A stretch of DNA of 64,000 nt from Bacillus alkalicellulosilyticus (GTDB taxonomy: Bacteria > Bacillota > Bacilli > Bacillales > Bacillaceae_F), in NCBI RefSeq assembly GCF_002019795.1, contig NZ_KV917381.1:9008-73007 (forward strand), in the 5' to 3' direction. The position numbers and the translations under genes were made by a program. This document shows positions 24,227-36,930 of this stretch, piece after piece. The stretch's first letter is position 1; every line of letters starts with the position of its first letter. The notes below the pieces were generated by a model. It saw only the letters and a list, made by a program, of their open reading frames with translations. It made no database searches and was not told where the DNA came from.

Positions 24227-24727
24227 ATGAGCCAAATTATCGAAAAAAAGAAACAGGTTGTATCTGAAATTGCTGCAAAGTTACGTGAGAGCAAATCAAC
24301 TGTACTAGTTGACTATCGCGGACTTAACGTAGCTGAAGTGACAGAACTTCGTAAGCAACTTCGTGAAGCTGGCGTTGAATTCAAAGTATATAAAAATACA
24401 ATGTCTCGTCGTGCTACAGAAGAAGCTAACCTAGCTGAACTTAACGAGCAACTTGTTGGACCAACTGCGATTGCATTTAGTGCAGACGATGTTATTGCTC
24501 CAGCAAAAATCATCCACGGTTTTGCTAAAAAGCATGAAGCTTTAGAAATTAAAGCTGGTGTAATTGAAGGTAATATTGCTTCTGTTGAGGATGTGCAAGC
24601 ATTAGCTGAGCTTCCATCTCGTGAAGGATTACTTTCTATGTTACTTAGCGTGCTTCAAGCACCTGTACGTAACTTTGCATTGGCTACAAAAGCTGTTGCA
24701 GACCAAAAAGAAGAGCAAGGAGCTTAA
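24227..24727 (+). CDS. rplJ: Ribosomal protein L10
   Basis: Anchors the L7/L12 stalk on 23S rRNA. The 166 residues begin MSQIIEKKK and contain the conserved [24 protein letters not shown] region (29-52); the C-terminal helix binds L12 dimers. ATG 24227 follows ACAGGAGGTG. Preceded by its own leader; rplL follows after 67 bp. Confidence 0.98.
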   Translation: MSQIIEKKKQVVSEIAAKLRESKSTVLVDYRGLNVAEVTELRKQLREAGVEFKVYKNTMSRRATEEANLAELNEQLVGPTAIAFSADDVIAPAKIIHGFAKKHEALEIKAGVIEGNIASVEDVQALAELPSREGLLSMLLSVLQAPVRNFALATKAVADQKEEQGA

Positions 24728-24794
24728 GTTTCCTAGCTTTAACGTGTAAGACCAGAAACTAAAAAAATAACAACCATAATAGGAGGATTTTAAA

Positions 24795-25157
24795 ATGAGT
24801 AAAGATCAAATCATTGAAGCGATTAAAGAAATGACAGTTTTAGAATTAAACGACCTTGTTAAAGCAATCGAAGAGGAGTTTGGTGTAACTGCTGCTGCTC
24901 CTGTAGCTGTAGCTGGTGGAGCTGCTGCTGATGCTGCTGCTGAGCAATCTGAGTTCGATGTAATTCTTGCAAGTGCTGGTGGATCAAAAATCAACGTAAT
25001 TAAAGTTGTTCGTGAAATCACTGGTTTAGGCTTAAAAGAAGCTAAAGCTCTTGTTGATGGCGCTCCAGCTCCAATTAAAGAAGGCGTAGCTAAAGAAGAA
25101 GCTGAAGAAGTGAAAGCTAAACTTGAAGAAGCTGGTGCTTCTGTAGAAGTTAAGTAA
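24795..25157 (+). CDS. rplL: Ribosomal protein L7/L12
   Basis: The multi-copy stalk protein that recruits translation GTPases. The 120 residues show the N-terminal dimerisation domain (1-30), an alanine-rich hinge (about 35-50) and the C-terminal domain with [20 protein letters not shown] (about 68-87). ATG 24795 follows TAGGAGGA. Operon ends in a strong terminator. Confidence 0.98.
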   Translation: MSKDQIIEAIKEMTVLELNDLVKAIEEEFGVTAAAPVAVAGGAAADAAAEQSEFDVILASAGGSKINVIKVVREITGLGLKEAKALVDGAPAPIKEGVAKEEAEEVKAKLEEAGASVEVK

Positions 25158-25171
25158 TTTACATCTTAAAG

Positions 25172-25205
25172 AAAGCTAGATACGATAATCGTGTCTAGCT
25201 TTTTT
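25172..25205 (+). terminator. terminator after rplL
   Basis: A 14-bp stem with one G-T wobble (25172-25185 with 25189-25202) around a TAA loop, then T residues. Confidence 0.93.
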
Positions 25206-25230
25206 CTTATGGGTATGGTGTTGACAGTTT

Positions 25231-25259
25231 TTATAAGGTTTTCGTTTTATGACTATACT
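25231..25259 (+). promoter_or_regulatory. possible promoter of the RsmC-like gene
   Basis: TATACT at 25254-25259 with TTATAA 17 bp upstream (25231-25236). A perfect TTGACA at 25221 is nearby but at 27-bp spacing, so which -35 is used is unclear. Confidence 0.4.
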
Positions 25260-25290
25260 ATTTACTAGTGTAGGATAAGGAGGAATTGCG

Positions 25291-25896
25291 GTGAGTGACC
25301 ATTATTATTCAGAGAACCCATCTGTTGAAAGTAAACCAAAACAAATTACTTTTGAGTTAAGAGGGAAACAACTTTCGTTTGTATCAGATAGTGGTGTCTT
25401 CTCAAAAAAAGAAATAGATTTCGGCACACAGCTTTTGCTAGAGTCTTTTGAATTTCCGACTAGTGGCGAGGGGGCTCTTATTGATGTTGGTTGTGGCTAT
25501 GGCCCAATTGGTATAACGTTGGCTAAAGAAGATAAAAGTCGAAAAGTGTACATGGTAGATATTAATGAAAGAGCACTCGAACTTTCCCGAAAAAACGCAG
25601 AAAAAAACGGGGCTGCGAATGTTGTCGTAAGAAAGAGTAGATTGTTTGATAACGTGAATACCCAGAAGTTTAGTGCTGTTATTACGAACCCTCCTATTCG
25701 GGCAGGCAAACAGGTTGTTCATGAATTGTTTGAGCAGGCTTTTGAACAGCTAGAAACAAACGGTGAATTATGGGTAGTCATACAAAAGAAGCAAGGGGCT
25801 CCCTCAGCAATTGAAAAAATCAAATCACTTTTTCAAGAATGTGAAGTCGTTTCTAAGAAAAAGGGCTATTATATTATCCGCGCAAAAAAGATTTGA
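25291..25896 (+). CDS. ybxB: RsmC-like rRNA (guanine) methyltransferase
   Basis: Class I SAM-dependent methyltransferase of the small-methyltransferase (RsmC C-half) family, likely acting on 16S rRNA; the exact target in Bacillus is not certain. The 201 residues show the SAM loop LIDVGCGYGPIG (about 63-74), the acidic MVDINERALE strand end and the catalytic NPPIRAGK (about 132-139). GTG 25291 follows AAGGAGGAA. Conserved position between rplL and rpoB. Confidence 0.92.
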   Translation: MSDHYYSENPSVESKPKQITFELRGKQLSFVSDSGVFSKKEIDFGTQLLLESFEFPTSGEGALIDVGCGYGPIGITLAKEDKSRKVYMVDINERALELSRKNAEKNGAANVVVRKSRLFDNVNTQKFSAVITNPPIRAGKQVVHELFEQAFEQLETNGELWVVIQKKQGAPSAIEKIKSLFQECEVVSKKKGYYIIRAKKI

Positions 25897-26139
25897 CTCG
25901 TGATTTAGTTTGTGATATTGTTATTTAATGCGTATGACTGCAAATTTTTAGTAGACCATTTTACGAAAAGTCAAGAGGAATTTACTGTTTATTTTTTACT
26001 GAGATGGTTATACTTATAAAATTGAAAAAATGTGTTTTACTTATGTGGTTTTTTATAAACCATTTTTCTTTTTCAGTACGACTTACTTAAGTCTTGCTAG
26101 TAAATAATCTTAAAAAGAAAGATTTGAGGGGTGAATGAG
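25897..26139 (+). other. rpoB upstream region
   Basis: AT-rich gap with no gene. A hairpin TGGTTT-TTTAT-AAACCA followed by TTTTTCTTTTT near 26045-26075 looks like a terminator or attenuator. TATACT at 26009-26014 may be a -10, but no good -35 is seen. Confidence 0.5.
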
Positions 26140-29100
26140 TTGACAGGTCAACTAGTTCAATACGGACGCCACCGCCAACGAAGAAGCTACGCGCGAATTC
26201 ATGAAGTGTTAGAGCTGCCGAATTTAATTGAGATTCAAACAGCTTCATACGAATGGTTTCTTGAACATGGTTTACGAGAAATGTTTCAAGATATTTCTCC
26301 AATTCAAGATTTCACAGGAAATCTCGTACTAGAGTTTATTGATTATAACCTAGGAGAACCTAAGTATTCTGTTGATGAATCAAAAGAACGTGATGTTACA
26401 TATGCGGCACCATTGCGTGTGAAAGTTCGTCTCATTAACAAAGAGACTGGTGAGGTAAAAGAGCAAGAAGTATTTATGGGAGATTTCCCATTGATGACTG
26501 AAATGGGAACATTTGTAATCAACGGAGCCGAGCGTGTTATCGTCTCACAGCTTGTGCGTTCTCCGAGTGTTTACTATAGTAAGAAAATCGATAAAAATGG
26601 TAAAAAAGGCTTCACGGCTACTGTTATACCAAACCGTGGTGCTTGGTTAGAGTTGGAAACAGATGCTAAGGATATTGTGTATGTGAGAATAGATCGTACA
26701 AGGAAGATCCCTGTTACGGTTCTTTTGCGTGCCCTAGGCTTCGGCTCAGACCAGGAAATCATTGATTTACTTGGTGAAGATGAGTACTTACGCAATTCAT
26801 TAGAAAAAGACAATACAGATGGTACTGATAAAGCACTATTAGAAATTTATGAGCGTTTACGTCCGGGTGAACCACCAACAGTAGATAATGCAAAAAGTCT
26901 ATTGGAGTCTAGATTCTTTGACCCTAAGCGTTATGACTTAGCAAGCGTAGGACGTTATAAAATTAACAAAAAGCTTCACATTAAAAATAGATTATTCAAC
27001 CAAAAACTTGCAGAAACATTAGTTGACCCAGAAACTGGTGAAATTATTGCGGAACAAGGAACTCAAATTGATAGACGAACACTTGACCGAATTCTACCGT
27101 ATCTTGAAAAAAATGTAGGGTTCCGTACAGTAAGTGTATCTGGTGGAGTAGTTGAAGATGATGATATCGCTCTTCAAACGGTGCATATTTATGCTCCTGA
27201 TGACCAAGATGGTGAACGAATCATCAAAGTAATCGGAAATGCGATGGTAGAAAAAGATGTTAAGCACATTACACCTGCTGATATCATTTCTTCTATTAAC
27301 TATTTCTTTGACTTATTACACGGTGTAGGTGATACCGATGATATTGACCATTTAGGAAATCGTCGTCTTCGTTCGGTAGGAGAATTGCTACAAAATCAAT
27401 TTAGAATTGGTTTATCTCGTATGGAACGTGTTGTACGAGAGCGTATGTCAATTCAAGATCCTAATATGATTACACCACAAGCGTTAATTAATATTCGACC
27501 TGTTATTGCTTCGATAAAAGAGTTCTTTGGAAGCTCTCAGTTATCGCAGTTCATGGACCAAACGAATCCATTAGCTGAATTGACTCATAAACGTCGTTTA
27601 TCAGCATTAGGGCCAGGTGGTTTAACTCGTGAACGTGCTGGATTTGAAGTGCGTGACGTTCATTACTCTCACTATGGTCGTATGTGTCCGATTGAAACGC
27701 CAGAGGGACCAAACATCGGTTTAATTAACTCATTGTCTAGTTATGCAAAAGTTAATGAGTTTGGTTTTATGGAAACGCCATATCGTAGAGTCGACCCTGA
27801 TACAGGTAAGGTTACAAGTCGAATTGACTACTTAACTGCCGATGAGGAAGATAATTATGTAGTGGCACAGGCCAATGCGAAGCTTGGAGAAGATGGATCA
27901 TTTATTGACGATAACATTATCGCTCGATTCCGTGGTGAGAATACGGTAGTTCCAAGAGAACGAGTGGACTACATGGATGTATCGCCTAAGCAGGTTGTAT
28001 CAGCTGCGACATCGTGTATTCCGTTCTTGGAAAACGATGACTCTAACCGTGCTCTAATGGGAGCAAACATGCAACGTCAAGCAGTTCCTTTAATGGTGCC
28101 TGAAGCACCACTTGTTGGTACTGGTATGGAGCATGTTTCTGCGAAAGACTCTGGAGCTGCGATTGTTAATAAACATCGTGGTATTGCTGAAAAAGTAACA
28201 GCAAAAGAAGTGTGGATTCGTCGCCTTGAAGAAGTAGATGGGAAAGAAATTCAAGGCGATTTAGACAAATATAAGTTACAAAAATTCATTCGTTCCAACC
28301 AAGGAACGTGCTATAACCAGCGTCCGATCGTAAGCGAAGGGGACATCGTAGAAAAACGTGAAATCATTGCTGACGGTCCGTCAATGGAAAAAGGCGAATT
28401 AGCTCTTGGTCGAAATGTCATGGTTGGATTTATGACATGGGAAGGGTACAACTACGAGGATGCGATTATCTTAAGTGAGCGTCTTGTTAAGGACGATGTA
28501 TACACGTCGATTCATATTGAAGAGTATGAGTCAGAAGCGCGTGATACAAAACTTGGACCTGAAGAAATTACTCGTGATATTCCTAACGTAGGTGAGGATG
28601 CATTACGTAATTTAGATGACCGTGGAATTATCCGTGTCGGAGCAGAAGTAAAGGATGGAGACATCTTAGTTGGTAAGGTTACACCAAAAGGGGTAACTGA
28701 ATTGACTGCTGAAGAAAGACTCTTACATGCGATTTTCGGTGAAAAAGCGCGTGAAGTTCGTGATACATCACTAAGAGCACCTCATGGTGGAGACGGTATC
28801 GTACTCGATGTTAAAATCTTCAACCGCGAAAACGGAGATGAATTACCACCAGGTGTAAATCAACTAGTTCGCGTGTACATCGTACAAAAACGTAAAATAC
28901 ATGAAGGCGATAAAATGGCTGGACGTCATGGAAATAAGGGTGTTATCTCTAAGATTTTACCTGAAGAAGATATGCCATATTTACCAGACGGTACACCAAT
29001 CGACATCATGTTAAATCCTTTAGGGGTACCATCACGTATGAATATCGGACAAGTGCTAGAGCTTCACTTGGGTATGGCTGCAAGAAGACTAGGGATTCAT

Positions 29101-29676
29101 GTAGCATCTCCTGTATTTGATGGAGCTCGTGAGGAAGATGTTTGGGCAACACTTGGTGAGGCAGGTATGGCCCGTGATGGAAAAACAGTTTTATATGATG
29201 GTCGCACAGGTGAACCATTTGATAACCGTGTATCTGTCGGAATCATGTATATGATTAAGCTTGCCCACATGGTTGATGATAAGCTACATGCTCGTTCAAC
29301 AGGTCCTTATTCACTAGTTACGCAGCAACCACTTGGTGGTAAAGCGCAGTTTGGTGGACAGCGTTTTGGGGAAATGGAAGTATGGGCACTTGAAGCATAT
29401 GGTGCGGCTTATACATTACAAGAAATTTTAACGGTTAAATCCGATGACGTTGTTGGGCGTGTGAAAACATACGAAGCTATCGTTAAAGGGGAAAACGTTC
29501 CAGAACCAGGAGTTCCAGAATCGTTTAAAGTATTAATCAAGGAGCTTCAAAGCTTAGGTATGGACGTTAAGATGTTATCTAGCAATGAAGAAGAGATTGA
29601 AATGAAAGAGCTAGATGACGAAGATGAGCAAGTCAATGAAAAACTAAACTTAAACCTTGAAACAAACGAGGGTTAA
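26140..29676 (+). CDS. rpoB: RNA polymerase beta subunit
   Basis: Catalytic large subunit. I chose TTG 26140: GAGGGGTGA (26126-26134) lies 5-6 bp upstream and B. subtilis also starts rpoB at a TTG with the same [12 protein letters not shown]-terminus. An in-frame GTG at 26131 overlaps the ribosome site. Length is 1,178 residues. The rifampicin pocket [20 protein letters not shown] and onward (464-488) is wild type, with D473, H483 and S488. The acidic C-terminal tail is shorter than in B. subtilis. A hairpin separates it from rpoC. Confidence 0.97.
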   Translation: MTGQLVQYGRHRQRRSYARIHEVLELPNLIEIQTASYEWFLEHGLREMFQDISPIQDFTGNLVLEFIDYNLGEPKYSVDESKERDVTYAAPLRVKVRLINKETGEVKEQEVFMGDFPLMTEMGTFVINGAERVIVSQLVRSPSVYYSKKIDKNGKKGFTATVIPNRGAWLELETDAKDIVYVRIDRTRKIPVTVLLRALGFGSDQEIIDLLGEDEYLRNSLEKDNTDGTDKALLEIYERLRPGEPPTVDNAKSLLESRFFDPKRYDLASVGRYKINKKLHIKNRLFNQKLAETLVDPETGEIIAEQGTQIDRRTLDRILPYLEKNVGFRTVSVSGGVVEDDDIALQTVHIYAPDDQDGERIIKVIGNAMVEKDVKHITPADIISSINYFFDLLHGVGDTDDIDHLGNRRLRSVGELLQNQFRIGLSRMERVVRERMSIQDPNMITPQALINIRPVIASIKEFFGSSQLSQFMDQTNPLAELTHKRRLSALGPGGLTRERAGFEVRDVHYSHYGRMCPIETPEGPNIGLINSLSSYAKVNEFGFMETPYRRVDPDTGKVTSRIDYLTADEEDNYVVAQANAKLGEDGSFIDDNIIARFRGENTVVPRERVDYMDVSPKQVVSAATSCIPFLENDDSNRALMGANMQRQAVPLMVPEAPLVGTGMEHVSAKDSGAAIVNKHRGIAEKVTAKEVWIRRLEEVDGKEIQGDLDKYKLQKFIRSNQGTCYNQRPIVSEGDIVEKREIIADGPSMEKGELALGRNVMVGFMTWEGYNYEDAIILSERLVKDDVYTSIHIEEYESEARDTKLGPEEITRDIPNVGEDALRNLDDRGIIRVGAEVKDGDILVGKVTPKGVTELTAEERLLHAIFGEKAREVRDTSLRAPHGGDGIVLDVKIFNRENGDELPPGVNQLVRVYIVQKRKIHEGDKMAGRHGNKGVISKILPEEDMPYLPDGTPIDIMLNPLGVPSRMNIGQVLELHLGMAARRLGIHVASPVFDGAREEDVWATLGEAGMARDGKTVLYDGRTGEPFDNRVSVGIMYMIKLAHMVDDKLHARSTGPYSLVTQQPLGGKAQFGGQRFGEMEVWALEAYGAAYTLQEILTVKSDDVVGRVKTYEAIVKGENVPEPGVPESFKVLIKELQSLGMDVKMLSSNEEEIEMKELDDEDEQVNEKLNLNLETNEG

Positions 29677-29679
29677 ATA

Positions 29680-29707
29680 GACGAGGGCTGGGTTTCCCAG
29701 CCTCGTC
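29680..29707 (+). other. GC-rich hairpin between rpoB and rpoC
   Basis: GACGAGG (29680-29686) pairs with CCTCGTC (29701-29707) and CTGGG (29688-29692) with CCCAG (29696-29700), with one bulged G and a TTT loop. What follows is ACAAAAATAA, with no U tract, so it is probably an mRNA processing or stabilising stem rather than a terminator. Confidence 0.7.
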
Positions 29708-29750
29708 ACAAAAATAATAGCAAGTTAAGATCAAAAGGGAGGTTGGCCCC

Positions 29751-32700
29751 TTGATAGATGTTAATAATTTTGAGTATATGAAGATCGGTCTTGCTTCGCC
29801 AAACAAGATTCGTTCATGGTCTCGTGGAGAAGTTAAAAAACCTGAGACAATTAATTATCGTACACTTAAGCCTGAAAAAGATGGTTTGTTCTGCGAACGA
29901 ATTTTTGGTCCGACAAAAGACTGGGAATGTCATTGTGGGAAATATAAGCGCGTTCGATATAAAGGTGTAGTATGTGACCGTTGTGGAGTAGAAGTCACAA
30001 GAGCAAAAGTTCGTCGTGAAAGAATGGGTCACATCGAACTGGCTGCTCCTGTATCGCATATATGGTATTTTAAAGGAATCCCTAGTCGTATGGGCCTTGT
30101 ACTAGATATGTCACCTCGTTCACTTGAAGAAGTGATATACTTCGCTTCTTATGTAGTAACAGAGCCTGGAGATACACCATTAGAAAAGAAACAACTTCTT
30201 TCTGAAAAAGAATACCGCACGTACCGTGATAAATACGGAAGAGGCTTTACGGCTCAAATGGGTGCTGAGGCCATCAAAAAACTTTTAGCTGACATTGACC
30301 TTGAAAAAGACGTCGATTCACTAAAAGAAGAATTGATTACTGCACAAGGACAACGTCGTACTCGTGCGATAAAGCGTCTAGAAGTGTTAGAAGCATTCCG
30401 TCATTCAGGAAATGACCCTTCATGGATGGTTCTTGATGTTTTACCGGTAATTCCACCTGAACTTCGTCCAATGGTTCAATTAGATGGTGGTCGTTTCGCG
30501 ACGTCTGATTTAAACGACTTGTACCGTCGTGTAATTAATAGAAATAATCGTTTAAAACGTCTATTAGACCTTGGAGCGCCAAACATTATCGTTCAAAACG
30601 AGAAGCGTATGCTACAAGAAGCGGTAGATGCCTTAATTGATAATGGTAGACGTGGTCGTCCGGTTACTGGACCAGGGAATCGCCCGTTAAAATCATTGTC
30701 TCACATGTTAAAAGGGAAACAAGGTCGTTTCCGCCAAAACTTATTAGGTAAACGTGTTGACTACTCTGGACGTTCAGTTATCGTTGTAGGACCGAACTTA
30801 AAGATGTACCAATGTGGACTTCCAAAAGAAATGGCTCTTGAGTTATTCAAGCCATTTGTTATGAAGGAGTTAGTAAGTAAGGGATTGGCTCATAACATTA
30901 AAAGTGCAAAGCGAAAGGTTGAGCGTATTCAACCTGAGGTGTGGGATGTTTTAGAAGAAGTTATTCGTGAGCATCCAGTTCTTTTAAACCGTGCACCTAC
31001 GCTTCATAGATTAGGAATCCAGGCTTTTGAACCGACACTAGTAGAAGGACGCGCGATTAAGTTACATCCACTTGTATGTACAGCTTATAACGCCGACTTT
31101 GACGGAGACCAAATGGCTGTTCACGTTCCTCTATCAGCAGAAGCACAAGCAGAAGCTCGTATTTTAATGTTAGCTGCACAAAACATCTTAAATCCTAAAG
31201 ATGGAAAACCAGTTGTTACTCCTTCACAGGATATGGTCTTAGGAAACTATTACCTTACTCTTGAACGCGAAAATGTGGTTGGAGAAGGTTCTATCTTTAA
31301 AGATACAAATGAAGCATTAACGGCTTATCAAAATGGATATGTTCATTTACACAGTCGTATTGCACTTCCGGTTGCTTCTCTTAACAAGCCAACATTCTCG
31401 GAAGAAGATAATACAAAGTTACTATTAACTACGGTCGGGAAGGTGATTTTTAACGAAATATTACCTGAATCATTCCCGTACATTAATGAACCAACAGAAT
31501 CGAATCTTGAGGTTGCATTACCTGATAAATACTTAGTGCCAATGACAGCAAATGTAAAAGAAGAATTTGCTAAGCGTGATGTAGTAAAGCCGTTTAAAAA
31601 AGGTTTCCTAGGTGATGTTATTGCGCAAGTTTTCAAGAGCTTTAAGATTACTGAGACTTCAAAAATGCTTGACCGTATGAAAGATTTAGGATTTAAATAC
31701 TCTACCAAAGCTGGTATTACGATTGGTATCGCAGACATCGTAGTATTACCTGAGAAGAAAGTTGTTCTTGAAGAGGCTGAAGGAAAAGTAGATCGCGTAT
31801 TAAAGCAATTTAGACGTGGTTTAATTACTGAAGAAGAGCGTTATGACCGCGTTATCTCCATTTGGAGTGAAGCGAAAGATATTATCCAAGAGAAACTGAT
31901 GAAATCATTAGATCATCATAACCCGATCTTTATGATGAGTGACTCTGGAGCCCGTGGTAACGCATCTAACTTTACACAGTTAGCCGGGATGCGTGGACTA
32001 ATGGCTAACCCATCTGGTCGAATCATTGAACTTCCGATTAAGTCAAGTTTCCGTGAAGGTCTGACAGTATTAGAGTACTTTATCTCTACTCATGGTGCGC
32101 GTAAAGGTCTAGCCGATACAGCCCTGAAAACAGCTGACTCAGGATACTTAACTCGTCGACTAGTAGATGTTGCACAGGATGTAATCGTTCGTGAAGATGA
32201 TTGTGGAACGGACAGAGGACTTGAAGTGGCTGCAATTGCTGAAGGAACAGATGTTATCGAGAACTTATTTGACCGTTTGGTTGGTCGTGTTGCCTTTAAA
32301 ACAGTACGTCACCCAGAAACAAAAGAAGTTATCGTTGCAAAAAATCAGTTAATTGAAGAAGACCTTGCGAAACAAGTCGTTGACGCTGGTGTTGAACAAG
32401 TTACGATTCGATCCGTATTTACATGTGATACTCGTCATGGAGTATGTAAAGCATGTTACGGCCGTAACCTTGCAACAGGTAGTGATGTTGAAGTTGGAGA
32501 AGCAGTTGGTATTATCGCAGCTCAATCAATTGGTGAGCCAGGAACACAGCTTACGATGCGTACCTTCCATACAGGAGGGGTAGCTGGAGATGATATTACT
32601 CAAGGTTTACCTCGTATCCAGGAGCTATTTGAAGCCCGTAACCCTAAAGGTCAAGCGGTTATCTCTGAGATAGAAGGTAAAGTAATTACTGTTAATGATA

Positions 32701-33377
32701 GCTCTGATAAGCGTGAAGTGGTTGTTCAAGGGGAAATGGAAACAAGAAATTATGCCATCCCTTATGGTTCCCGTCTGAAAGTTGTTGTTGATGATGAACT
32801 AGTTCCAGGTCAAGTTATTACAGAGGGTTCGATTGACCCTAAAGAACTTCTTGGCGTTACTGGAATGCAAGGTGTTCAAGAATACCTACTCCGCGAAGTA
32901 CAAAAGGTTTATCGTATGCAAGGGGTTGAAATTGGTGATAAACACGTAGAGGTAATGGTTCGCCAAATGCTTCGTAAAATCCGTGTTATCGACGCTGGAG
33001 ATACAAATGTATTACCAGGTTCATTAATTGACATCCATGTATTCAACGATGAGAATAGAAGAGTGTTACTGCGTGATGAGCGCCCTGCAACTGGTCGCCC
33101 AGTCTTACTTGGTATCACAAAAGCATCATTAGAAACAGAATCATTCTTATCAGCGGCTTCGTTCCAAGAAACAACAAGAGTTCTTACGGACGCTGCAATT
33201 AAAGGTAAGAAAGATGAACTTCTTGGTCTGAAGGAGAATGTTATTATCGGTAAGCTTGTACCGGCTGGAACAGGCATGAATCAATACCGTAACCTAAACA
33301 TCCTTTCAAAGTACGATAACGATAAGGCGCAAGAGGATGAACTTGAACCGATTGAGTCGATGGTGACACAAGATTAA
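29751..33377 (+). CDS. rpoC: RNA polymerase beta-prime subunit
   Basis: Holds the catalytic magnesium in NADFDGD (447-453; D449, D451, D453). The 1,208 residues include the N-terminal zinc site ([20 protein letters not shown], about 60-79), the [16 protein letters not shown] rudder region, and the C-terminal zinc site near [22 protein letters not shown] 29751 follows GGGAGGTTGG, giving [10 protein letters not shown] as in B. subtilis. Co-transcribed with rpoB. Confidence 0.98.
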   Translation: MIDVNNFEYMKIGLASPNKIRSWSRGEVKKPETINYRTLKPEKDGLFCERIFGPTKDWECHCGKYKRVRYKGVVCDRCGVEVTRAKVRRERMGHIELAAPVSHIWYFKGIPSRMGLVLDMSPRSLEEVIYFASYVVTEPGDTPLEKKQLLSEKEYRTYRDKYGRGFTAQMGAEAIKKLLADIDLEKDVDSLKEELITAQGQRRTRAIKRLEVLEAFRHSGNDPSWMVLDVLPVIPPELRPMVQLDGGRFATSDLNDLYRRVINRNNRLKRLLDLGAPNIIVQNEKRMLQEAVDALIDNGRRGRPVTGPGNRPLKSLSHMLKGKQGRFRQNLLGKRVDYSGRSVIVVGPNLKMYQCGLPKEMALELFKPFVMKELVSKGLAHNIKSAKRKVERIQPEVWDVLEEVIREHPVLLNRAPTLHRLGIQAFEPTLVEGRAIKLHPLVCTAYNADFDGDQMAVHVPLSAEAQAEARILMLAAQNILNPKDGKPVVTPSQDMVLGNYYLTLERENVVGEGSIFKDTNEALTAYQNGYVHLHSRIALPVASLNKPTFSEEDNTKLLLTTVGKVIFNEILPESFPYINEPTESNLEVALPDKYLVPMTANVKEEFAKRDVVKPFKKGFLGDVIAQVFKSFKITETSKMLDRMKDLGFKYSTKAGITIGIADIVVLPEKKVVLEEAEGKVDRVLKQFRRGLITEEERYDRVISIWSEAKDIIQEKLMKSLDHHNPIFMMSDSGARGNASNFTQLAGMRGLMANPSGRIIELPIKSSFREGLTVLEYFISTHGARKGLADTALKTADSGYLTRRLVDVAQDVIVREDDCGTDRGLEVAAIAEGTDVIENLFDRLVGRVAFKTVRHPETKEVIVAKNQLIEEDLAKQVVDAGVEQVTIRSVFTCDTRHGVCKACYGRNLATGSDVEVGEAVGIIAAQSIGEPGTQLTMRTFHTGGVAGDDITQGLPRIQELFEARNPKGQAVISEIEGKVITVNDSSDKREVVVQGEMETRNYAIPYGSRLKVVVDDELVPGQVITEGSIDPKELLGVTGMQGVQEYLLREVQKVYRMQGVEIGDKHVEVMVRQMLRKIRVIDAGDTNVLPGSLIDIHVFNDENRRVLLRDERPATGRPVLLGITKASLETESFLSAASFQETTRVLTDAAIKGKKDELLGLKENVIIGKLVPAGTGMNQYRNLNILSKYDNDKAQEDELEPIESMVTQD

Positions 33378-33385
33378 TTTTAGTG

Positions 33386-33415
33386 TTGACATTCAATATG
33401 AGAGAGTGATATTAT
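33386..33415 (+). promoter_or_regulatory. promoter of ybxF-rpsL operon
   Basis: A perfect TTGACA (33386-33391), 18-bp spacer, TATTAT (33410-33415). Confidence 0.7.
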
Positions 33416-33460
33416 ATCGTAGTGTGCCTGAAAGAACCCTGTAGCTTTGGAGGATTGTAA

Positions 33461-33709
33461 ATGTCTTATGAAAAAGTGACACAGGCAGAAAACCTAGTAA
33501 TAGGGACGAAGCAAACATTAAAAGCTCTTGAGACTGAAGTTGTTAAAGAAGTGTTTATTGCTGAAGATGCGGATCGTCGTGTTGTCATGAAAGTGAAAGC
33601 AGTAGCACAGAAAAAACAACTGCAAGTAACATATGTTGATTCCATGAAAAAGCTTGGAAAAGCTTGTGGGATAGATGTTGGGGCTTCGACTGTTGCCATA
33701 ATAAAGTAA
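33461..33709 (+). CDS. ybxF: L7Ae-family K-turn-binding protein YbxF
   Basis: An 82-residue member of the L7Ae/L30e family that binds RNA kink-turns; it is associated with ribosomes in B. subtilis but its function is not settled. The conserved IGTKQTLKALE near the N-terminus, VFIAEDADRRVV and the late KLGKACGIDVGAS (about 63-75) are visible. ATG 33461 follows TTGGAGGA. First gene of the str cluster. Confidence 0.92.
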   Translation: MSYEKVTQAENLVIGTKQTLKALETEVVKEVFIAEDADRRVVMKVKAVAQKKQLQVTYVDSMKKLGKACGIDVGASTVAIIK

Positions 33710-33713
33710 TATT

Positions 33714-33750
33714 GTTTTTGCCAATGTGGCGTCGCTCACTTGGCAAAAAC
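33714..33750 (+). other. long hairpin upstream of rpsL
   Basis: GTTTTTGCCAA (33714-33724) pairs perfectly with TTGGCAAAAAC (33740-33750), with GTG/CAC extending it inward past a bulge. It is followed by TTTACTTTTG. It could be a leaky terminator or a regulatory structure between ybxF and rpsL. A second short hairpin, ACCACC with GGTGGT, follows near 33772-33789. Confidence 0.65.
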
Positions 33751-33800
33751 TTTACTTTTGCACTTTCTCGAACCACCAGGATCGGTGGTCTTGAAAATAA

Positions 33801-34241
<441 letters not shown>

Positions 34242-34286
34242 GTAACTATCAAAATAGATGTTTAGTCGATGAAAGGAGGGGAAATA

Positions 34287-34757
34287 ATGCCTCGTAAAGG
34301 ACCTGTAGCTCGTAGAGATGTATTACCTGATCCGCTTTATAAATCAAAATTAGTAACTCGTTTAATCAACCGTATTATGGTTGATGGAAAAAAAGGTGTT
34401 GCTGAGCAAATTTTATATAATGCGTTTGAACTTGTTCAAGAACGTAGTGGGAAAGACCCTATGGAAGTATTTGACCAAGCTCTTAAAAATATCATGCCAG
34501 TACTAGAAGTTAAAGCTCGCCGTGTTGGTGGTGCAAACTATCAAGTACCGATCGAAGTTAAACCTGACCGTCGTACTACACTAGGTCTTCGCTGGTTAGT
34601 AAACTATGCAAGACTTCGTGGAGAAAAGACAATGCAAGAGCGTTTAGCGAATGAAATTTTAGATGCTGCTAACAATACTGGTGCAGCAGTTAAAAAGCGT
34701 GAAGATACTCATAAAATGGCAGAAGCAAATAAAGCATTTGCTCACTACCGTTGGTAG
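34287..34757 (+). CDS. rpsG: Ribosomal protein S7
   Basis: Nucleates assembly of the 30S head and contacts the E-site tRNA. The 156 residues begin [16 protein letters not shown] and contain [19 protein letters not shown] 34287 follows GAAAGGAGGGG; an earlier in-frame ATG at 34269 precedes the ribosome site. Confidence 0.98.
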   Translation: MPRKGPVARRDVLPDPLYKSKLVTRLINRIMVDGKKGVAEQILYNAFELVQERSGKDPMEVFDQALKNIMPVLEVKARRVGGANYQVPIEVKPDRRTTLGLRWLVNYARLRGEKTMQERLANEILDAANNTGAAVKKREDTHKMAEANKAFAHYRW

Positions 34758-34811
34758 GATCAAACGAATTAAACTAATAATCCTAATTAGGTAAGGAAGG
34801 AGAAATACACT

Positions 34812-36890
34812 ATGGCAAGAGAATTCTCCTTAAAGAATACACGTAATATCGGTATCATGGCTCACATCGATGCTGGTAAAACAACAACAACTGAGCGTAT
34901 TCTTTTCTACACTGGACGTATCCATAAAATCGGTGAAACTCATGAAGGTGCATCTCAGATGGACTGGATGGCCCAAGAGCAAGAGCGCGGAATTACGATT
35001 ACTTCTGCTGCAACAACTGCTCAATGGAAAGGTCACCGAGTAAATATTATTGATACACCAGGACACGTAGACTTCACAGTTGAAGTAGAACGTTCATTAC
35101 GTGTATTAGACGGAGCAGTAGCAGTATTAGATGCCCAATCTGGAGTTGAGCCTCAAACTGAAACGGTTTGGCGCCAAGCAACAACTTATGGGGTACCTCG
35201 TGTTGTATTCATTAACAAAATGGATAAAACAGGTGCAGACTTCTTATATTCTGTAGGAACACTTCATGACCGACTAGGAGCTAATGCTCATCCGATTCAA
35301 CTACCAATTGGTGCGGAAGATGATTTCACTGGAATTATCGACCTTATTGATATGGTTGCTTATTTCTATGAGGATGACTTAGGAACTCGTACGGATGCTC
35401 AAGAGATTCCAGAAGAGTATAAAGCAAAAGCTCAAGAACTTCATGAAAAACTAGTTGAAGCAGCTGCTGAACTAGATGAAGAACTAATGATGAAGTATCT
35501 TGAAGGTGAAGAATTAACAAAAGAAGAAATCAAAGGTGCTATTCGTAAAGGAACTTGTAACGTAGAATTCTACCCAGTTCTTTGTGGATCTGCATTTAAG
35601 AACAAAGGTGTTCAGTTAATGCTTGATGCCGTTCTTGATTATCTTCCTTCGCCATTAGATGTACCTGCAATTAAAGGTACATTACCAGATTCAGAAGAAG
35701 AAACAACTCGTGAAGCTAGCGATGAAGGTCCGTTCTCAGCTTTAGCATTTAAAGTTATGACAGACCCTTACGTTGGTAAGCTAACATTCTTCCGTGTGTA
35801 TTCTGGAACAATCAATTCAGGTTCATATGTTGTTAACTCAACTAAAGGTAAACGTGAGCGTATTGGTCGTATTCTTCAAATGCATGCCAATAGCCGTGAA
35901 GAGATTTCTACAGTATATGCTGGAGACATCGCGGCTGGTGTTGGTTTAAAAGATACAACTACAGGGGACACTCTATGTGATGAAAAGAATCAAGTTATTC
36001 TTGAGTCTATGGAATTCCCAGAGCCAGTTATCTCATTATCTGTAGAACCTAAAACAAAGTCTGACCAAGACAAAATGGGTATGGCGTTAGCAAAGCTAGC
36101 GGAAGAAGACCCTACATTCAAAACACATACTGATGAAGAAACAGGACAAACGATTATCGCTGGTATGGGTGAACTTCACCTTGATATCATCGTTGACCGT
36201 ATGAGACGTGAATTCAAAGTTGAAGCTAATGTAGGTGCGCCGCAAGTATCTTACCGTGAAACAATTCGCCAAGGAGCGAAAGTTGAAGGTAAATTCGTAC
36301 GTCAATCCGGTGGACGCGGTCAGTATGGACATGTATGGATTGAGTTTGAACCAAACGAAGAAGGTGCTGGTTTTGAATTCGAGAACAAGATTGTCGGTGG
36401 GGTAGTTCCTCGTGAATACATTCCAGCTGTTCAATCAGGTATCGAAGAAGCTCTTCAAAACGGTATGATTGCTGGATTCCCAGTAATTGATATTAAAGCA
36501 ACTATCTTTGATGGTTCTTACCATGATGTTGACTCGAATGAGATGGCATTTAAAATTGCCGGTTCAATGGCACTAAAAAATGCAAAATCTCATTGTAAAC
36601 CAGTTCTTCTTGAGCCAATGATGAAAGTTGAAGTTGTTGTTCCTGAAGATTACATGGGTGACGTAATGGGTGACATCACATCACGTCGTGGACGTGTAGA
36701 AGGAATGGAAGCACGTGGTAATGCTCAAACAATTAAAGCAATGGTACCATTAGCTGAAATGTTTGGTTATGCAACGTCACTTCGTTCTCGCACACAAGGG
36801 CGTGGAACATACTCAATGTTCTTTGACCACTATGAAGAAGTACCTAAGAGTATTTCTGAAGAAATCGTTAAGAAACAAACTGGACAATAA
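34812..36890 (+). CDS. fusA: Elongation factor G
   Basis: GTPase that drives translocation and, with RRF, ribosome recycling. The 692 residues show G1 AHIDAGKTT (17-25), the switch I RGIT, G3 DTPGHVDF and G4 NKMDKTGAD, then domains II-V ending with the [14 protein letters not shown] region. ATG 34812 follows GGAAGGAG. Wild-type organisation between rpsG and tuf. Confidence 0.98.
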   Translation: MAREFSLKNTRNIGIMAHIDAGKTTTTERILFYTGRIHKIGETHEGASQMDWMAQEQERGITITSAATTAQWKGHRVNIIDTPGHVDFTVEVERSLRVLDGAVAVLDAQSGVEPQTETVWRQATTYGVPRVVFINKMDKTGADFLYSVGTLHDRLGANAHPIQLPIGAEDDFTGIIDLIDMVAYFYEDDLGTRTDAQEIPEEYKAKAQELHEKLVEAAAELDEELMMKYLEGEELTKEEIKGAIRKGTCNVEFYPVLCGSAFKNKGVQLMLDAVLDYLPSPLDVPAIKGTLPDSEEETTREASDEGPFSALAFKVMTDPYVGKLTFFRVYSGTINSGSYVVNSTKGKRERIGRILQMHANSREEISTVYAGDIAAGVGLKDTTTGDTLCDEKNQVILESMEFPEPVISLSVEPKTKSDQDKMGMALAKLAEEDPTFKTHTDEETGQTIIAGMGELHLDIIVDRMRREFKVEANVGAPQVSYRETIRQGAKVEGKFVRQSGGRGQYGHVWIEFEPNEEGAGFEFENKIVGGVVPREYIPAVQSGIEEALQNGMIAGFPVIDIKATIFDGSYHDVDSNEMAFKIAGSMALKNAKSHCKPVLLEPMMKVEVVVPEDYMGDVMGDITSRRGRVEGMEARGNAQTIKAMVPLAEMFGYATSLRSRTQGRGTYSMFFDHYEEVPKSISEEIVKKQTGQ

Positions 36891-36930
36891 TTTTCCAAAA
36901 GATTGTTTCTTGCGGTATTTTATTGTAAGC

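Noticed and set aside
25221-25249. TTGACA as -35 of the RsmC-like gene
   Set aside because: No acceptable -10 at 16-18 bp; the TATACT lies 27 bp away.
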